This document shows positions 9,979 to 19,618 of a DNA stretch of 64,000 nt, piece by piece. This stretch comes from Pseudovibrio ascidiaceicola (GTDB taxonomy: Bacteria; Pseudomonadota; Alphaproteobacteria; Rhizobiales; Stappiaceae). How positions within the stretch are numbered: position 1 is the first letter of the stretch; each line of letters opens with the position of its first letter. Where the stretch lies: positions 310,001-374,000 of the forward strand of contig NZ_FOSK01000001.1 of the NCBI RefSeq assembly GCF_900114245.1. The letters run 5' to 3'. The translations under genes and the position numbers were made by a program. Under the pieces are notes generated by a model. That model did not search any database, was not told the origin of the DNA, and was given only the letters and a program-made list of their open reading frames with translations.

Positions 9979-10656
9979 ATGAAGCCGGAACTGGTGATTT
10001 TCGATTGTGATGGCATTCTTGTCGACACCGAAACCATAGCGAATGAAGTCCTTTCTGACTTCATGAAGAAAATCGGCCTCGATTTTTCGCCTTTGGAATG
10101 TCACCACCGCTTTACCGGCACCGCAATGGACACCATCAAGGAAGAAGCCGAGCGTTTAAGCGGCGAGAAGCTACCTGATGACTGGGCCGCGCAAGTCCGT
10201 CAGGCTGATCTGGTCGCATTTGAAGCTGGTATTGAGCCTATTCCGGGTATTCTGGATGTTGTTGCACATCTGAAAGCGGAAGGCATTCCATTCTGCGTTG
10301 GGTCTTCAGGCCGCTATGAAAAAATGCAGATGACGCTTGGCTCCTCTGGCCTCTGGGAAACCTTCAAGGACGTGCTCTATTCTGCGCAGGATTGCAAAAT
10401 GGGCAAACCAGCACCGGATATCTTTCTCTACGCTGCCAAGGGTATGGGCTTCAAGCCGGAGCAATGCGTTGTAATTGAAGATAGTATCGCTGGCATCAAA
10501 GCCGCGAAAGCCGCAGGAATGCGCGTCTTCAACTACACAGGCGATGTAAACGCAGACATCGAGCAGGCCAAATCTCTGGGCGCAACCACCTTCGGTCACA
10601 TGTCTGAATTACCTGCCCTGTTGGGTCTCGAAGCGCTGGATCAAACCACCGCATAA
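9979..10656 (+). CDS. HAD-superfamily phosphatase, phosphoglycolate/sugar-phosphatase type
   Basis: 225-residue cytosolic phosphohydrolase of HAD subfamily IA. Motif I is DCDGILVDTE, with nucleophile Asp about residue 9 and acid/base Asp at +2. Motif II is the Ser in CVGSSGR, motif III is the Lys in KMGKPAPD, and motif IV is VIEDSIAGI. The helical cap lies between motifs I and II. It resembles YieH/Gph-like enzymes, but substrate cannot be read from sequence. Ribosome binding site AAGGAAG precedes the ATG. Probably cotranscribed with dut. Confidence 0.85.
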   Translation: MKPELVIFDCDGILVDTETIANEVLSDFMKKIGLDFSPLECHHRFTGTAMDTIKEEAERLSGEKLPDDWAAQVRQADLVAFEAGIEPIPGILDVVAHLKAEGIPFCVGSSGRYEKMQMTLGSSGLWETFKDVLYSAQDCKMGKPAPDIFLYAAKGMGFKPEQCVVIEDSIAGIKAAKAAGMRVFNYTGDVNADIEQAKSLGATTFGHMSELPALLGLEALDQTTA

Positions 10657-10772
10657 CTCATCTATTTCTGAGGAAACGGTCTTTTCTGCAAAAGACCATA
10701 CTAAATCATCCCTCAGATAGAATGTAATTCTATGTTTCTGCTATATTTTGCATCATGTTTCTACGTCCTGTA

Positions 10773-10841
10773 GTTTTCGGGGTTTTTGAAACCTCGAAAA
10801 CCCTCGTTACACTTCCTACATTTCATTAAGAAATTTAATGA
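10773..10841. promoter_or_regulatory. Two hairpins in the cysK upstream region
   Basis: A 13-bp stem (10773-10785 with 10789-10801, one G-U pair, 3-nt loop) has no T-run after it. A second hairpin TCATTAA/TTAATGA lies around 10824-10841. Both lie within 140 bp upstream of the cysK start. They may be the end of the HAD transcript or a cis-regulatory leader for cysK. Confidence 0.4.
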
Positions 10842-10912
10842 GGCTGCAGCTCGGGATTCTTACGCCGAGACAGGGCTCAAACTCACAAGCAAATTGCATA
10901 AAGGGAATTTCG

Positions 10913-11878
10913 ATGAGCACTTCCAAGCCGGGTCGTGGAAAAATTTACTCTTCCATCACTGAGACTATCGGAAATACACCAATCGTACGTCTGGACCGTT
11001 TGGCAAAGGCTCACGGCGTCAAAGGCAACCTGCTTGCCAAACTCGAGTTCTTCAACCCGATTTCCAGCGTGAAAGACCGTATCGGTGTCGCAATGGTTGA
11101 GGCAATGGAAGCCGCGGGCAAGATCATTCCGGGCAAAACCACTCTGATTGAGCCAACCTCCGGCAACACAGGCATTGCGCTTGCATTCGTGGCAGCTGCG
11201 AAAGGTTACCGCCTGATCCTCGTAATGCCAGAGACCATGTCTATCGAACGCCGCAAGATGCTGAAGCTTCTGGGCGCTGAGATTGATCTGACTGAAGGTC
11301 CAAAGGGTATGAAGGGTGCCGTTGCACGTGCGGAAGAGCTTCTTCAGGAGATTCCAGACGCAGTAATCCCGCAGCAGTTCGAAAACCCGGCCAATCCTGA
11401 AATTCATCGCAAAACGACAGCAGAAGAAATCTGGAACGATACCGACGGAAACGTTGACGTATTCGTATCCGGCATCGGCACTGGTGGCACCATCACAGGC
11501 ACCTCTCAGGTCCTGAAAAAGCGCAACCCGGCCCTTCACGTGGTCGCTGTTGAGCCAACTGATAGCCCGCTCCTGTCCGGTGGTCAGCCTGGCCCGCACA
11601 AAATTCAGGGTATCGGCGCAGGCTTCGTGCCGGGCGTACTGGACACCACTGTTTATGATGAAGTGGTCACCGTTTCCAATGAGGATTCGTTTGCGCTGTC
11701 TCGTGAAGTGGCAAAAACAGAAGGTGTTCCGGTCGGCATCTCTTCCGGTGCTGTTTTGAAGGCAGCGATCGAAGTTGGCCAGCGGGACGAGATGGCGGGC
11801 AAAAACATCGTCATTATCATCCCAAGCTTCGCAGAGCGTTATCTCTCAACCGCGCTCTTTGAAGGTCTGGATGTATAA
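10913..11878 (+). CDS. cysK: Cysteine synthase A (O-acetylserine sulfhydrylase)
   Basis: PLP enzyme making L-cysteine from O-acetylserine and sulfide in the cytosol. PLP-lysine motif [11 protein letters not shown], substrate loop PTSGNTG, and phosphate-binding [10 protein letters not shown] are intact; length is 321 residues. The ATG at 10913 follows AAAGGGAA and gives [11 protein letters not shown] longer frame from 10838 lacks a ribosome binding site and family similarity. Converges on folC through a perfect palindrome. Confidence 0.95.
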   Translation: MSTSKPGRGKIYSSITETIGNTPIVRLDRLAKAHGVKGNLLAKLEFFNPISSVKDRIGVAMVEAMEAAGKIIPGKTTLIEPTSGNTGIALAFVAAAKGYRLILVMPETMSIERRKMLKLLGAEIDLTEGPKGMKGAVARAEELLQEIPDAVIPQQFENPANPEIHRKTTAEEIWNDTDGNVDVFVSGIGTGGTITGTSQVLKKRNPALHVVAVEPTDSPLLSGGQPGPHKIQGIGAGFVPGVLDTTVYDEVVTVSNEDSFALSREVAKTEGVPVGISSGAVLKAAIEVGQRDEMAGKNIVIIIPSFAERYLSTALFEGLDV

Positions 11879-11891
11879 TTCCTACGAGATC

Positions 11892-11935
11892 TGACATGAA
11901 TTAAGGGAGGCAGTTGCCTCCCTTAATTCATGTCA
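11892..11935. terminator. 44-bp perfect palindrome, bidirectional terminator between cysK and folC
   Basis: Arms 11892-11912 and 11915-11935 are perfectly complementary over 21 bases, with GT between them. The core is AAGGGAGGCA/TGCCTCCCTT, with A- and T-rich outer parts that serve as the U-tract in both directions. It sits between the two convergent genes. Confidence 0.8.
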
Positions 11936-11965
11936 AAGTCATTTCGAGTCTGAATCGAACCATGC

Positions 11966-13291
11966 TTACTCAGGCGGAGTGCCATTTCGTTCAAGAATTT
12001 CGCCAGCTAAGTAAAGTGAGCCACCAAACAGAATGCGCGGTGCTTCGTCTTCATCCTGCGCACGACGTCTGATCTCTGCGATTGCTCTGTCCATGGTGCC
12101 ATGAGCCGATGCTGAAAGGCCCGCAGTCTGTGCAATCTCCGCAAGTTCAATCGGAGAACGTCCTGCGCTCGTGGTGGTCAAAGGCACGCAGATGACATGC
12201 TTCGCCAGCCCTTCAAACTGCTCAAAGAACCCTTCCGGATCTTTGGTGCTCATCATGCCCATGACCAGATAGGTCGGTCGGGATGCCTTATCCGTCAAAT
12301 CTGCGAGGAAAGAGGAAATCACCTTTGCCGCGCCGGGATTATGTCCGCCATCCACCCAGATCTCACTGCTTTCCGGCAGTTCGTCAAACAGCTTGCCTTC
12401 ATAAAGAGGCTGCATCCGTGCAGGCCAGTTGATGGAGCGCAGTGCTTTATCGCAAGCAGCGCGAGCCTCTTCACTCTCTAGCAAGCCGGCCGCCCGCAAT
12501 GCAGCCAGCGCGAGGCCGGAGTTGGACAATTGATGGAACCCGGCAAGCTTTGGCGGCGAAAGGTCCAGCAAGCCAAATTCATCCTGATAAACCAGCCGAC
12601 CGCCCTCTTCCCATGCAGAAAACTCCTGTCCCTGGAACCAGATAGGCGCCCGCTCCCGCCCGGCTTTGTTCTCAATCACATCCCACACAGCATCCGCTTG
12701 TGGACCCACGACAACAGGACAACCCGGCTTGATGATCCCAGCTTTCTCCAGTGCAATGCCTTCAAGGCTGTCACCCAAGAAGTTCTCGTGGTCCTTAGAG
12801 ATCGGAGTAATCACACTCACCAGTGGCTTCTCAACGACATTGGTGGCATCCAAAACACCGCCAAGCCCAACTTCCAGAACAAGGTAATCAGCAGGGTTGT
12901 TGGCAAACAGGTAGAACGCAACAGCAGTCGTTGCCTCAAAAAATGTCAGCTCTTGTCCGCCATTAGCTTTCTCAACCTGCTCAATCGCTTCAAGCAGTGC
13001 ATCATCTTCAACAAAGCGTCCTGTACCACCCAGCCGAATGCGCTCGTTGAAACGAACCAGATGCGGTGAGGAATACACATGAACGGTTTTCCCCTGCGCC
13101 TCCAGAAGGGCTCTGACTGAGGCTCCAGTAGAGCCTTTGCCATTGGTTCCTGCGATATGGAAGACAGGTGGAATGCGTGTCTCAGGGCTTCCCAGCGCCT
13201 TCATGACCCGATGCATACGATCCAGAGACAGATCGATCTCATCGGGATGAAGCTTCATCAAACGATCAAGGGCGGCTTTGATCTTGTTCAT
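11966..13291 (-). CDS. folC: Bifunctional folylpolyglutamate / dihydrofolate synthase
   Basis: Adds glutamate to dihydropteroate and to folates, an ATP-dependent Mur-ligase-like reaction in the cytosol. 441 residues. Seen: N-terminal MHRVMKALGSP, P-loop GTNGKGST near residue 49, YSSPHLVRFNERI, carbamylated-Lys region EVGLGGVLDATN, and SVITPISKDH. The C-terminal Mur-ligase domain contains WVDGGHNPGA. It lies downstream of accD on the same strand but behind an intrinsic terminator, so expression may depend on read-through or its own promoter. Confidence 0.95.
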   Translation of the reverse strand: MNKIKAALDRLMKLHPDEIDLSLDRMHRVMKALGSPETRIPPVFHIAGTNGKGSTGASVRALLEAQGKTVHVYSSPHLVRFNERIRLGGTGRFVEDDALLEAIEQVEKANGGQELTFFEATTAVAFYLFANNPADYLVLEVGLGGVLDATNVVEKPLVSVITPISKDHENFLGDSLEGIALEKAGIIKPGCPVVVGPQADAVWDVIENKAGRERAPIWFQGQEFSAWEEGGRLVYQDEFGLLDLSPPKLAGFHQLSNSGLALAALRAAGLLESEEARAACDKALRSINWPARMQPLYEGKLFDELPESSEIWVDGGHNPGAAKVISSFLADLTDKASRPTYLVMGMMSTKDPEGFFEQFEGLAKHVICVPLTTTSAGRSPIELAEIAQTAGLSASAHGTMDRAIAEIRRRAQDEDEAPRILFGGSLYLAGEILERNGTPPE

Positions 13292-13320
13292 TGGTGATCC
13301 ACCTTCAAATCTGAATAAAG

Positions 13321-13350
13321 AAAAAGCCCGGCACGGTATGCCGGACTTTT
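13321..13350 (-). terminator. Terminator between accD and folC
   Basis: GTCCGGCA/TGCCGGGC stem (one G-U) with a 5-nt loop. On the minus strand it is preceded by AAAA and followed by TTTTT. It may attenuate read-through from trpA-accD into folC. Confidence 0.75.
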
Positions 13351-13384
13351 AAAAGCAAATCGCAACTCCGTGAGCCGTAAAGAC

Positions 13385-14305
13385 TTAGGAGGTTGCTACA
13401 ACCTCAGTGCTAGCCTCTGGTTCTGCTGGCTTTTCTTCAAGCACTGGCAGCTGAGCTTCACGCTTCATCAGCAGGTTACACAGGTTGGAAATGGTTTCTT
13501 TCAGCTCGTGACGATGCACAACCATGTCGACCATACCGTGATCACGCAGATACTCAGAACGCTGGAAGCCTTCAGGAAGCTTCTCGCGGATGGTCTGCTC
13601 AATCACGCGCTGACCAGCAAAACCGATCAAAGCGTTAGGCTCAGCAATGTGAACGTCGCCCAGCATCGCGTAGGAAGCGGTTACACCACCGGTTGTCGGG
13701 TTGGTCAGCACCACAATGTAAGGCAAGCCTGCTTCACGAAGCATCTGTACAGTTACCGTAGTCCGTGGCAGCTGCATCAGTGACAGGATACCTTCCTGCA
13801 TGCGTGCGCCACCGGAAGCGGCGAACATGACGAAAGGTGTTTTGTGCTCAACGGCATGTTCCATACCGCGAATGATCGCTTCACCAGCTGCCATACCAAG
13901 AGAACCGCCCATGAAGGCGAAATCCTGAACCGCAGTGGTCATGTCGTAGCCGTTCACCTTACCGTTGGCGACAACGACAGAGTCGGTCATCTCGGTTTTG
14001 GCTTTGGCGTCCTTCAAGCGATCAACATATTTGCGCTGGTCGCGGAATTTCAGCGGGTCGACAGCAACTTCCGGAGTCTCGATCCTGGTGTATTCACCCT
14101 GGTCAAAGAAATACTCTAGGCGCTTCTTGCTGGAGAGGCGCATATGAAAGTTGGAGTTTGGTACAACCCACTGGTTAGCCTCCAAATCGCGATGGAAGAC
14201 CATCTCGCCAGTTTCAGGGCATTTGATCCAAAGGTTTTCCGGAATTTCGCGCTTTTCGAGAAAGCTGCGGATTTTCGGCCGTACGACGTTGTTAATCCAG
14301 TTCAC
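13385..14305 (-). CDS. accD: Acetyl-CoA carboxylase carboxyltransferase beta subunit
   Basis: With AccA it transfers CO2 from carboxybiotin to acetyl-CoA, giving malonyl-CoA for fatty acid synthesis. 306 residues. The crotonase-like core is intact ([41 protein letters not shown]). The N-terminal region aligns with the usual four-Cys zinc ribbon but keeps only one Cys ([13 protein letters not shown]); the others are Thr, Val and Ser. I recall this loss from other Hyphomicrobiales. Downstream of trpA by about 70 bp, likely one transcript. Confidence 0.95.
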   Translation of the reverse strand: MNWINNVVRPKIRSFLEKREIPENLWIKCPETGEMVFHRDLEANQWVVPNSNFHMRLSSKKRLEYFFDQGEYTRIETPEVAVDPLKFRDQRKYVDRLKDAKAKTEMTDSVVVANGKVNGYDMTTAVQDFAFMGGSLGMAAGEAIIRGMEHAVEHKTPFVMFAASGGARMQEGILSLMQLPRTTVTVQMLREAGLPYIVVLTNPTTGGVTASYAMLGDVHIAEPNALIGFAGQRVIEQTIREKLPEGFQRSEYLRDHGMVDMVVHRHELKETISNLCNLLMKREAQLPVLEEKPAEPEASTEVVATS

Positions 14306-14377
14306 GGGCTGCCGCCTGTCTTTAATTTCGTTTTCGATTTTTAATGGCCATTAAACGGGCCATACGTAAAGCAATAC

Positions 14378-15208
14378 TTATTTCCGAGCTTTTTCTACAC
14401 CCACACGTAGTGAGCGCACAACTTCGGTAACAGCAGCTTGTGTCTGATTTGTGGCTTTTCCATTGTCGTCAAGGCTTGTTCTAATCGCCTCAACAAGGAT
14501 GGAGCCAACCACCACACCGTCAGCATGTTTGCCAATTTCCTCTGCTTGTTCAGCGGTTTTAATGCCAAAGCCAACAGCAACAGGAAGGTCGGTGTGGGAT
14601 TTAATTCGTGTAACTGCCTGAGCAACAGCGGTGGTGTCTGCAGCAGCAGATCCGGTCACACCAGTTACGGATACGTAGTAAACAAAACCTGATGTATTCG
14701 CCAGAACGGTTGGAAGGCGTTTGTCATCAGTTGTTGGTGTTGTCAGGCGGATAAAGTTTACACCACCCTCAATCGCCGGAATGCAGAGTTCATCATCTGC
14801 TTCAGCAGGCACATCAACAACAATAAGACCATCAACGCCAGCCTCACGTGCTTCTTTCACAAAAGCAGCGCTGCCACGTACAAAGATCGGGTTGTAATAA
14901 CCCATCAGAACGATTGGGGTATCATTGTCCTTTTTGCGGAACTCACGCACCATCTGAAGCGTTTTGTCCATCGTGTGACCATGCGCCAGAGAACGCTGAG
15001 TCGCCAGCTGGATTGGAACACCTTCAGCCATCGGGTCGGAAAACGGCATGCCAAGCTCAATAACATCACTACCCGCTTCTGGAAGTGCATCCAGAATAGC
15101 TTGTGAAGTGGCGAGGTCCGGGTCTCCGGCCGTAATAAAAGTTACGAGCGCAGGACGTCCTTCAGCCTTTAGCTTAGCAAAGCGTCGATCAATACGAGTT
15201 TCAATCAT
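14378..15208 (-). CDS. trpA: Tryptophan synthase alpha subunit
   Basis: Cleaves indole-3-glycerol phosphate to indole and glyceraldehyde-3-phosphate, in complex with TrpB. TIM barrel of 276 residues. Catalytic Glu is in [15 protein letters not shown] and catalytic Asp in [12 protein letters not shown]; phosphate loop [11 protein letters not shown] and [10 protein letters not shown]. Heads trpA-accD-folC. trpB, normally immediately upstream and overlapping or nearly so, is not here: the 430 bp upstream are non-coding. Confidence 0.96.
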   Translation of the reverse strand: MIETRIDRRFAKLKAEGRPALVTFITAGDPDLATSQAILDALPEAGSDVIELGMPFSDPMAEGVPIQLATQRSLAHGHTMDKTLQMVREFRKKDNDTPIVLMGYYNPIFVRGSAAFVKEAREAGVDGLIVVDVPAEADDELCIPAIEGGVNFIRLTTPTTDDKRLPTVLANTSGFVYYVSVTGVTGSAAADTTAVAQAVTRIKSHTDLPVAVGFGIKTAEQAEEIGKHADGVVVGSILVEAIRTSLDDNGKATNQTQAAVTEVVRSLRVGVEKARK

Positions 15209-15636
15209 TCATCCGACCATCTGATGTATTGGGGCAAGCCCCACCAATCAATCAGCAAGGATGTAGGGGTGCAACTAGCCCTCTGTCAATAAACACAGCG
15301 CAAATTGAATGCGTTTCTGGCGAATTTTATAAGAAATAGACAACAGCTCCAGAGAATATCCAGCGATAAAGACTCACAAGGTCTCAGGTTGACCATTACG
15401 TCAAATATAATATCGCCTGCTTGGATCGTGAGCGTATGATGAACTCTACCCACCAAGTGGCAATAAGCACTGTATTTTTGGGGCTGTGGTAGAACCAATT
15501 TTAAGCATCGAAATGCGATAAACAGCCATATCAATAATCAATTCAGCCCCCCTTAGACCATAGTTGTGTGGCTCATATGACAACCCTCTGCTTTGGTGCC
15601 AGCGTATTTTTTATGAGATTAGTTTTGGGGTAAGAG
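15209..15636. other. Intergenic region between divergent trpA and lipoprotein genes
   Basis: About 430 bp without a credible gene. It must hold promoters for both trpA (minus) and the lipoprotein (plus). I see no trp-attenuator-like leader peptide and no fragment of trpB. Confidence 0.5.
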
Positions 15637-16722
15637 ATGCCGGGATGGAAGGCGATAGTTTTTATGTGTTTGGCGATGGTTCTTTCCGCCTGCGTAGATG
15701 TTGAATTGCACTATGATTTTGCTGAAGACGGTTCTGTCACACAGCGCATGACCTACAAGATGACAGAGGCTACCTATGCCCGTATGCAGGAAAAAAAGAA
15801 GCAAAAATCAGGCCCGGTTCCTGTGGTGGCCTTCTGTGATAACGGCGAGGTAAAGCGGGAAAACGGGTTTGTGTTCTGCAGCAATGCCGTTGAACAGAGT
15901 TTATCGGATTTACTCTTACCAGAGCAGGATATCCCTTCGCCCCCCAAATCCATGGGGCCATCCGTTCTCCAGTTAACTCGGGTGGATGATACGAGTTTAC
16001 AAGTGGTCTTGAAGGTCTCGGATTTCAATAATGCCGACTCTGGAGCGACAGCTCTTACCACAGCCACCTTTCTTGAGAAAGCTGTGCTGTCTCAAGCTCT
16101 TGCTGAGCGCAACCTGACCGTAATCCTTAGCGGCCCTGCGCTTATCAATGCTTCTGGAAACAAGATCGCAGACACAACGCAATCAGTAACATCGATCCCA
16201 CTCACTGATCTCATCACCGGCCAACTTGATGCAAAAGACCCCTCCGCCACTTTCCGATTTGCTCAGCCTTTGCCTCCTGATAGAGAGAAGCAGGCAAAAA
16301 TGATGTCTGAACTTTTCGAGGGCTATCAGTTCGACAATTGGGAAGATATGCATGGTCCAATCTCGGATTACCTTCAACAGAAACCGCGCATGATGACTTG
16401 TGGAGTCCGTATGACAGAGCAGGCCTGTAAAGTTACGCGGGCAGAACTGGCTCAGCGCATCACGGCCGATAACACTGGCTTCAAAGAGCAGTTTATAAAG
16501 GTTCTTTCAACTCGCTACAGTATTCAGGATCTTCAGGGCATGCTGGAGCTGGTTCAACAGAACCCTACTCTGTTCAAGTCACCCGTGTGCGATGACTTCC
16601 CACAGATGGACCGGCGCTGTGTGGTTATGGCACATACGGTGGATGCCTTGTCGCTCAAACACATCGTTGCGGCCAACGAGGCAGCGCAAGCGCGCGTGTC
16701 GCCCTTTTTTAAGGATGAGTGA
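15637..16722 (+). CDS. Predicted outer-surface or periplasmic lipoprotein, family not recognised
   Basis: 361 residues starting MPGWKAIVF, with a type II signal peptide: hydrophobic stretch followed by lipobox LSAC (Cys19). Good ribosome binding site GGGGTAAGAG before the ATG. The mature part begins VDVELHYDFAEDGSVTQRM, a beta-rich opening seen in several lipoproteins of unknown role. The C-terminal 60 residues have four Cys (CDDFPQMDRRC and CGVRMTEQAC) that may form disulfides in the periplasm. Single gene followed by a terminator; neighbours give no hint of function. Confidence 0.75.
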   Translation: MPGWKAIVFMCLAMVLSACVDVELHYDFAEDGSVTQRMTYKMTEATYARMQEKKKQKSGPVPVVAFCDNGEVKRENGFVFCSNAVEQSLSDLLLPEQDIPSPPKSMGPSVLQLTRVDDTSLQVVLKVSDFNNADSGATALTTATFLEKAVLSQALAERNLTVILSGPALINASGNKIADTTQSVTSIPLTDLITGQLDAKDPSATFRFAQPLPPDREKQAKMMSELFEGYQFDNWEDMHGPISDYLQQKPRMMTCGVRMTEQACKVTRAELAQRITADNTGFKEQFIKVLSTRYSIQDLQGMLELVQQNPTLFKSPVCDDFPQMDRRCVVMAHTVDALSLKHIVAANEAAQARVSPFFKDE

Positions 16723-16761
16723 GTGCGCCAGTAAAAGCAGCCGCAACACTCCAGAAAACAA

Positions 16762-16787
16762 AAAAGCCGCAGATCATCTGCGGCTTT
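16762..16787. terminator. Bidirectional terminator between lipoprotein gene and trpS
   Basis: Near-perfect palindrome AAAGCCGCAGAT-C-ATCTGCGGCTTT between two convergent genes, flanked by A-rich and T-rich sequence. Confidence 0.8.
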
Positions 16788-16812
16788 CTCAGTCTTGAAA
16801 CTAAACGGCTTA

Positions 16813-17895
16813 TCAGCCGCGACGGCTTTCCAGGAAGCCAACAATGCGACGTACATCATGCAGCACTGGTTCTGCAATCTCGGCAGCACGTTCAGCACCA
16901 TCACGAAGAACGGCATCAACGCTTGCAGGATCATCCATGATCCGGCGCATCTCACCGTTCATTGGCGCAAGTTTCTCAACAGCCAGCTCAGAAAGAGCTG
17001 GTTTGAATGCTGAGAACTGCTGGCCGCCAAACTCGCCCAGAACGTCCGCTTTGGTACGTCCGGAAAGGGCTGCATAAATACCAACAAGGTTGTCAGCTTC
17101 CGCACGACCTTCCAGTCCATCCACTTCACTTGGAAGAGCTTCAGGATCAGTCTTTGCCTTTCTGATTTTCTTCGCAATCGTGTCCTGATCATCAGTCAGG
17201 TTGATGCGGGAAAGATCAGATGGATCAGACTTGGACATCTTCTTGTTGCCGTCACGCAGGCTCATGATACGGGTCGCTGGACCCGTGATCATTGGCTCGG
17301 TGACTGGGAAGTAAAGCTCATCCGGTGCTTCATGAGATGGCTCAGGGTTTGGAACACCAAGACCCAGCTCTTTGATGCGATCAGCAAAGTCATTGTTGAA
17401 CTTCTGCGCAATATCGCGTGTCAGCTCAAGGTGCTGCTTCTGGTCATCGCCAACCGGAACGTGGGTTGCGCGGTAAGCCAGAATGTCTGCTGCCATCAGG
17501 TTCGGATAAGCAAACAGACCAACAGAAGCGTTTTCTGCGTTCTTCCCTGCTTTGTCCTTGAACTGAGTCATGCGCTTCAGCCAGCCCATGCGGGCAATAC
17601 AGTTGAAAATCCATGCCAACTCAGCATGTTCTTTCACCTGGCTCTGGTTGAAGATGATCGACTTCTTCGGATCAACACCGGCTGCGAGGTAAGCTGCTGT
17701 TACTTCACGGGTCTGCTGCGTCAGCTCGGCAGGATCCTGCCAGACTGTGATCGCATGCATGTCAACGATGGAGAAGATGGTCGGCATCTGGTCCTGAAGC
17801 GGAACAAAGCGGACAATAGCACCAAGGTAGTTGCCAAGATGCAGGTTTCCGGTTGGTTGAACACCGGAGAAAACGCGAGGCTGAAACGCCGTCAT
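16813..17895 (-). CDS. trpS: Tryptophanyl-tRNA synthetase
   Basis: Class I aminoacyl-tRNA synthetase charging tRNA-Trp. 360 residues. HIGH-like motif [12 protein letters not shown] near residue 15 and KMSKS motif [10 protein letters not shown] near 220. The insert between them ([19 protein letters not shown]) is typical. It lies downstream of murJ on the minus strand with a 160-bp gap, matching the glnD-murJ-trpS order I recall in rhizobia. Confidence 0.96.
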   Translation of the reverse strand: MTAFQPRVFSGVQPTGNLHLGNYLGAIVRFVPLQDQMPTIFSIVDMHAITVWQDPAELTQQTREVTAAYLAAGVDPKKSIIFNQSQVKEHAELAWIFNCIARMGWLKRMTQFKDKAGKNAENASVGLFAYPNLMAADILAYRATHVPVGDDQKQHLELTRDIAQKFNNDFADRIKELGLGVPNPEPSHEAPDELYFPVTEPMITGPATRIMSLRDGNKKMSKSDPSDLSRINLTDDQDTIAKKIRKAKTDPEALPSEVDGLEGRAEADNLVGIYAALSGRTKADVLGEFGGQQFSAFKPALSELAVEKLAPMNGEMRRIMDDPASVDAVLRDGAERAAEIAEPVLHDVRRIVGFLESRRG

Positions 17896-18058
17896 TGTAA
17901 AATATCCCTAGGCTTGGGCCTGTTGGAAGGGCCAGTGGGTTGCGCGAGCACAGTTTGAATGGGTGACAAACAAACTAGGACAGCCCGCGCAGATTAAGCC
18001 CGGTGGTTATGACTGCGCTTTTCCGTATGTGCAAGTGATTTGCAGAGTGAGAAAGCCT

Positions 18059-19612
18059 TTATCGCCGCAATTTCTGCAGTTGTGCGCGAAAATCCACGGT
18101 CCCGGTGAGCTGAACCAAAATACCAAAGGAAATCAGACCAATGGTGACGAGAAGGATGAGTTCACTGGCTCGTACAACAAACAAGTTGGAGGTTGAAAGC
18201 GGCTCCAAAACGAGCGTCCCACCATAGACGACAACGCCCATCAGAGCGCTTGCAAAACCTAATAGCGGAATTCTCTTCAGCAATGCTGCGTCGACAACAA
18301 AATGACCCCGCCTCCACAGCACAAAGGCCAGAAGCGCTGAGTTAACCCAGCCCGCAGCTGTTGTCCCAATCGCGATGCCCACGTGCTTGAAGGCAGGGAA
18401 CAACAAGATTGAGAGCGTCACGTTCACCACCATGGCAACAGCAGCAAAGTACATCGGAGTCTTGGTATCTTCCCGCGCAAAGAAGCCAGGAGACAGGACC
18501 TTATTCAGCACAAATGCAGGTAAACCAACGGCAAATGCCATCAAAGCCAGAGCAGTTTGCTCAACAGCAGCATCCGTAAACTGACCGCGTTGGAACAGTA
18601 CTGCAATCACGGTATCTGGGATGATTACGAGAGCAACTGCAGCAGGAAGAGTAAGCGCAAGAGCGAATTCCATGGAACGGTTCTGCGTATGATGAACCAG
18701 CTCTTCCTGACCAGAGCGCAACTGCCGTGTCAGGCTTGGCAAAAGCACAACGCCAATCGCAATTCCCACCACACCCAGTGGCAGCTGGTAGATCCGGTCA
18801 GCATAGTAAAGATATGAATTCGCGCTGCTTTCCAGCGAGGCGATGATCGTTCCAACAGTGATATTGATCTGCGTAATCCCCCCGGCAATCACGCCAGGAA
18901 CACCCAAAACCAGCAAGCGCTTTACGCCCGGCGTCCATCGTGGGCGCATGATAGGAACACGAAACCCAAGCCGCTTCATGCCAATGGCAACGACAGCGAG
19001 CTGAACAACACCGGCAACAGCAACACCAGACACCAGCAGGACCCCGGTCGTCTGGTTGGGCTCCATGCCATAAAAGCCAATGCCTGCGAGCACGGCCATC
19101 ATCACCACATTGAGCATGACCGGCGCCATGGCTGCGGCCAGAAACTTCTGAAATGTATTGAGAATTCCGCTCAAGAACGCGAGCAAAGACATGAACAGCA
19201 AATACGGAAATGCAATGCGTGACATGAGGACTGTGAGGTCAAATTTTGCTGGGTCAGAGAAATAACCCGGCGCCAGCACATGCACGAGCAAAGGCATGAA
19301 AACCTCTGCCAGAGCGAGGATAACCACCAGCGTCCAGAACAAAGCTGCCGCAATCTCACCAGCAAATTTCCGCGCGCCCTGCTCTCCATCTTCCTCAACA
19401 GAGCGGGCAAACAGCGGTACGAAAGCTGAGTTAAATGCACCTTCCGCAAACAATCTGCGGAACAGGTTTGGTAAGCGGAAAGCCACAACAAAAGCATCTG
19501 CAACAGGTCCCGTGCCAACAAAGGCAGCCAGCATCACATCTCGCCCAAACCCGCAAAGGCGGCTTAGCATTGTTGCACCACCAACCGTGGCGAAGCTCTT
19601 GAAAAGGCTCAT
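18059..19612 (-). CDS. murJ: Lipid II flippase MurJ (MviN)
   Basis: Inner-membrane MOP-superfamily transporter that flips lipid II to the periplasm for peptidoglycan synthesis. 517 residues with about 14 hydrophobic helices. N-terminal signature FATVGGATMLSRLCGFGRD and the conserved LPNLFRRLFAEGAFNSAFVP are intact, as are NTFQKFLA and FFAREDTKTP. It starts only 6 bp after the glnD stop, so the two are almost certainly cotranscribed. Confidence 0.96.
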   Translation of the reverse strand: MSLFKSFATVGGATMLSRLCGFGRDVMLAAFVGTGPVADAFVVAFRLPNLFRRLFAEGAFNSAFVPLFARSVEEDGEQGARKFAGEIAAALFWTLVVILALAEVFMPLLVHVLAPGYFSDPAKFDLTVLMSRIAFPYLLFMSLLAFLSGILNTFQKFLAAAMAPVMLNVVMMAVLAGIGFYGMEPNQTTGVLLVSGVAVAGVVQLAVVAIGMKRLGFRVPIMRPRWTPGVKRLLVLGVPGVIAGGITQINITVGTIIASLESSANSYLYYADRIYQLPLGVVGIAIGVVLLPSLTRQLRSGQEELVHHTQNRSMEFALALTLPAAVALVIIPDTVIAVLFQRGQFTDAAVEQTALALMAFAVGLPAFVLNKVLSPGFFAREDTKTPMYFAAVAMVVNVTLSILLFPAFKHVGIAIGTTAAGWVNSALLAFVLWRRGHFVVDAALLKRIPLLGFASALMGVVVYGGTLVLEPLSTSNLFVVRASELILLVTIGLISFGILVQLTGTVDFRAQLQKLRR

Positions 19613-19618
19613 CTAAAA

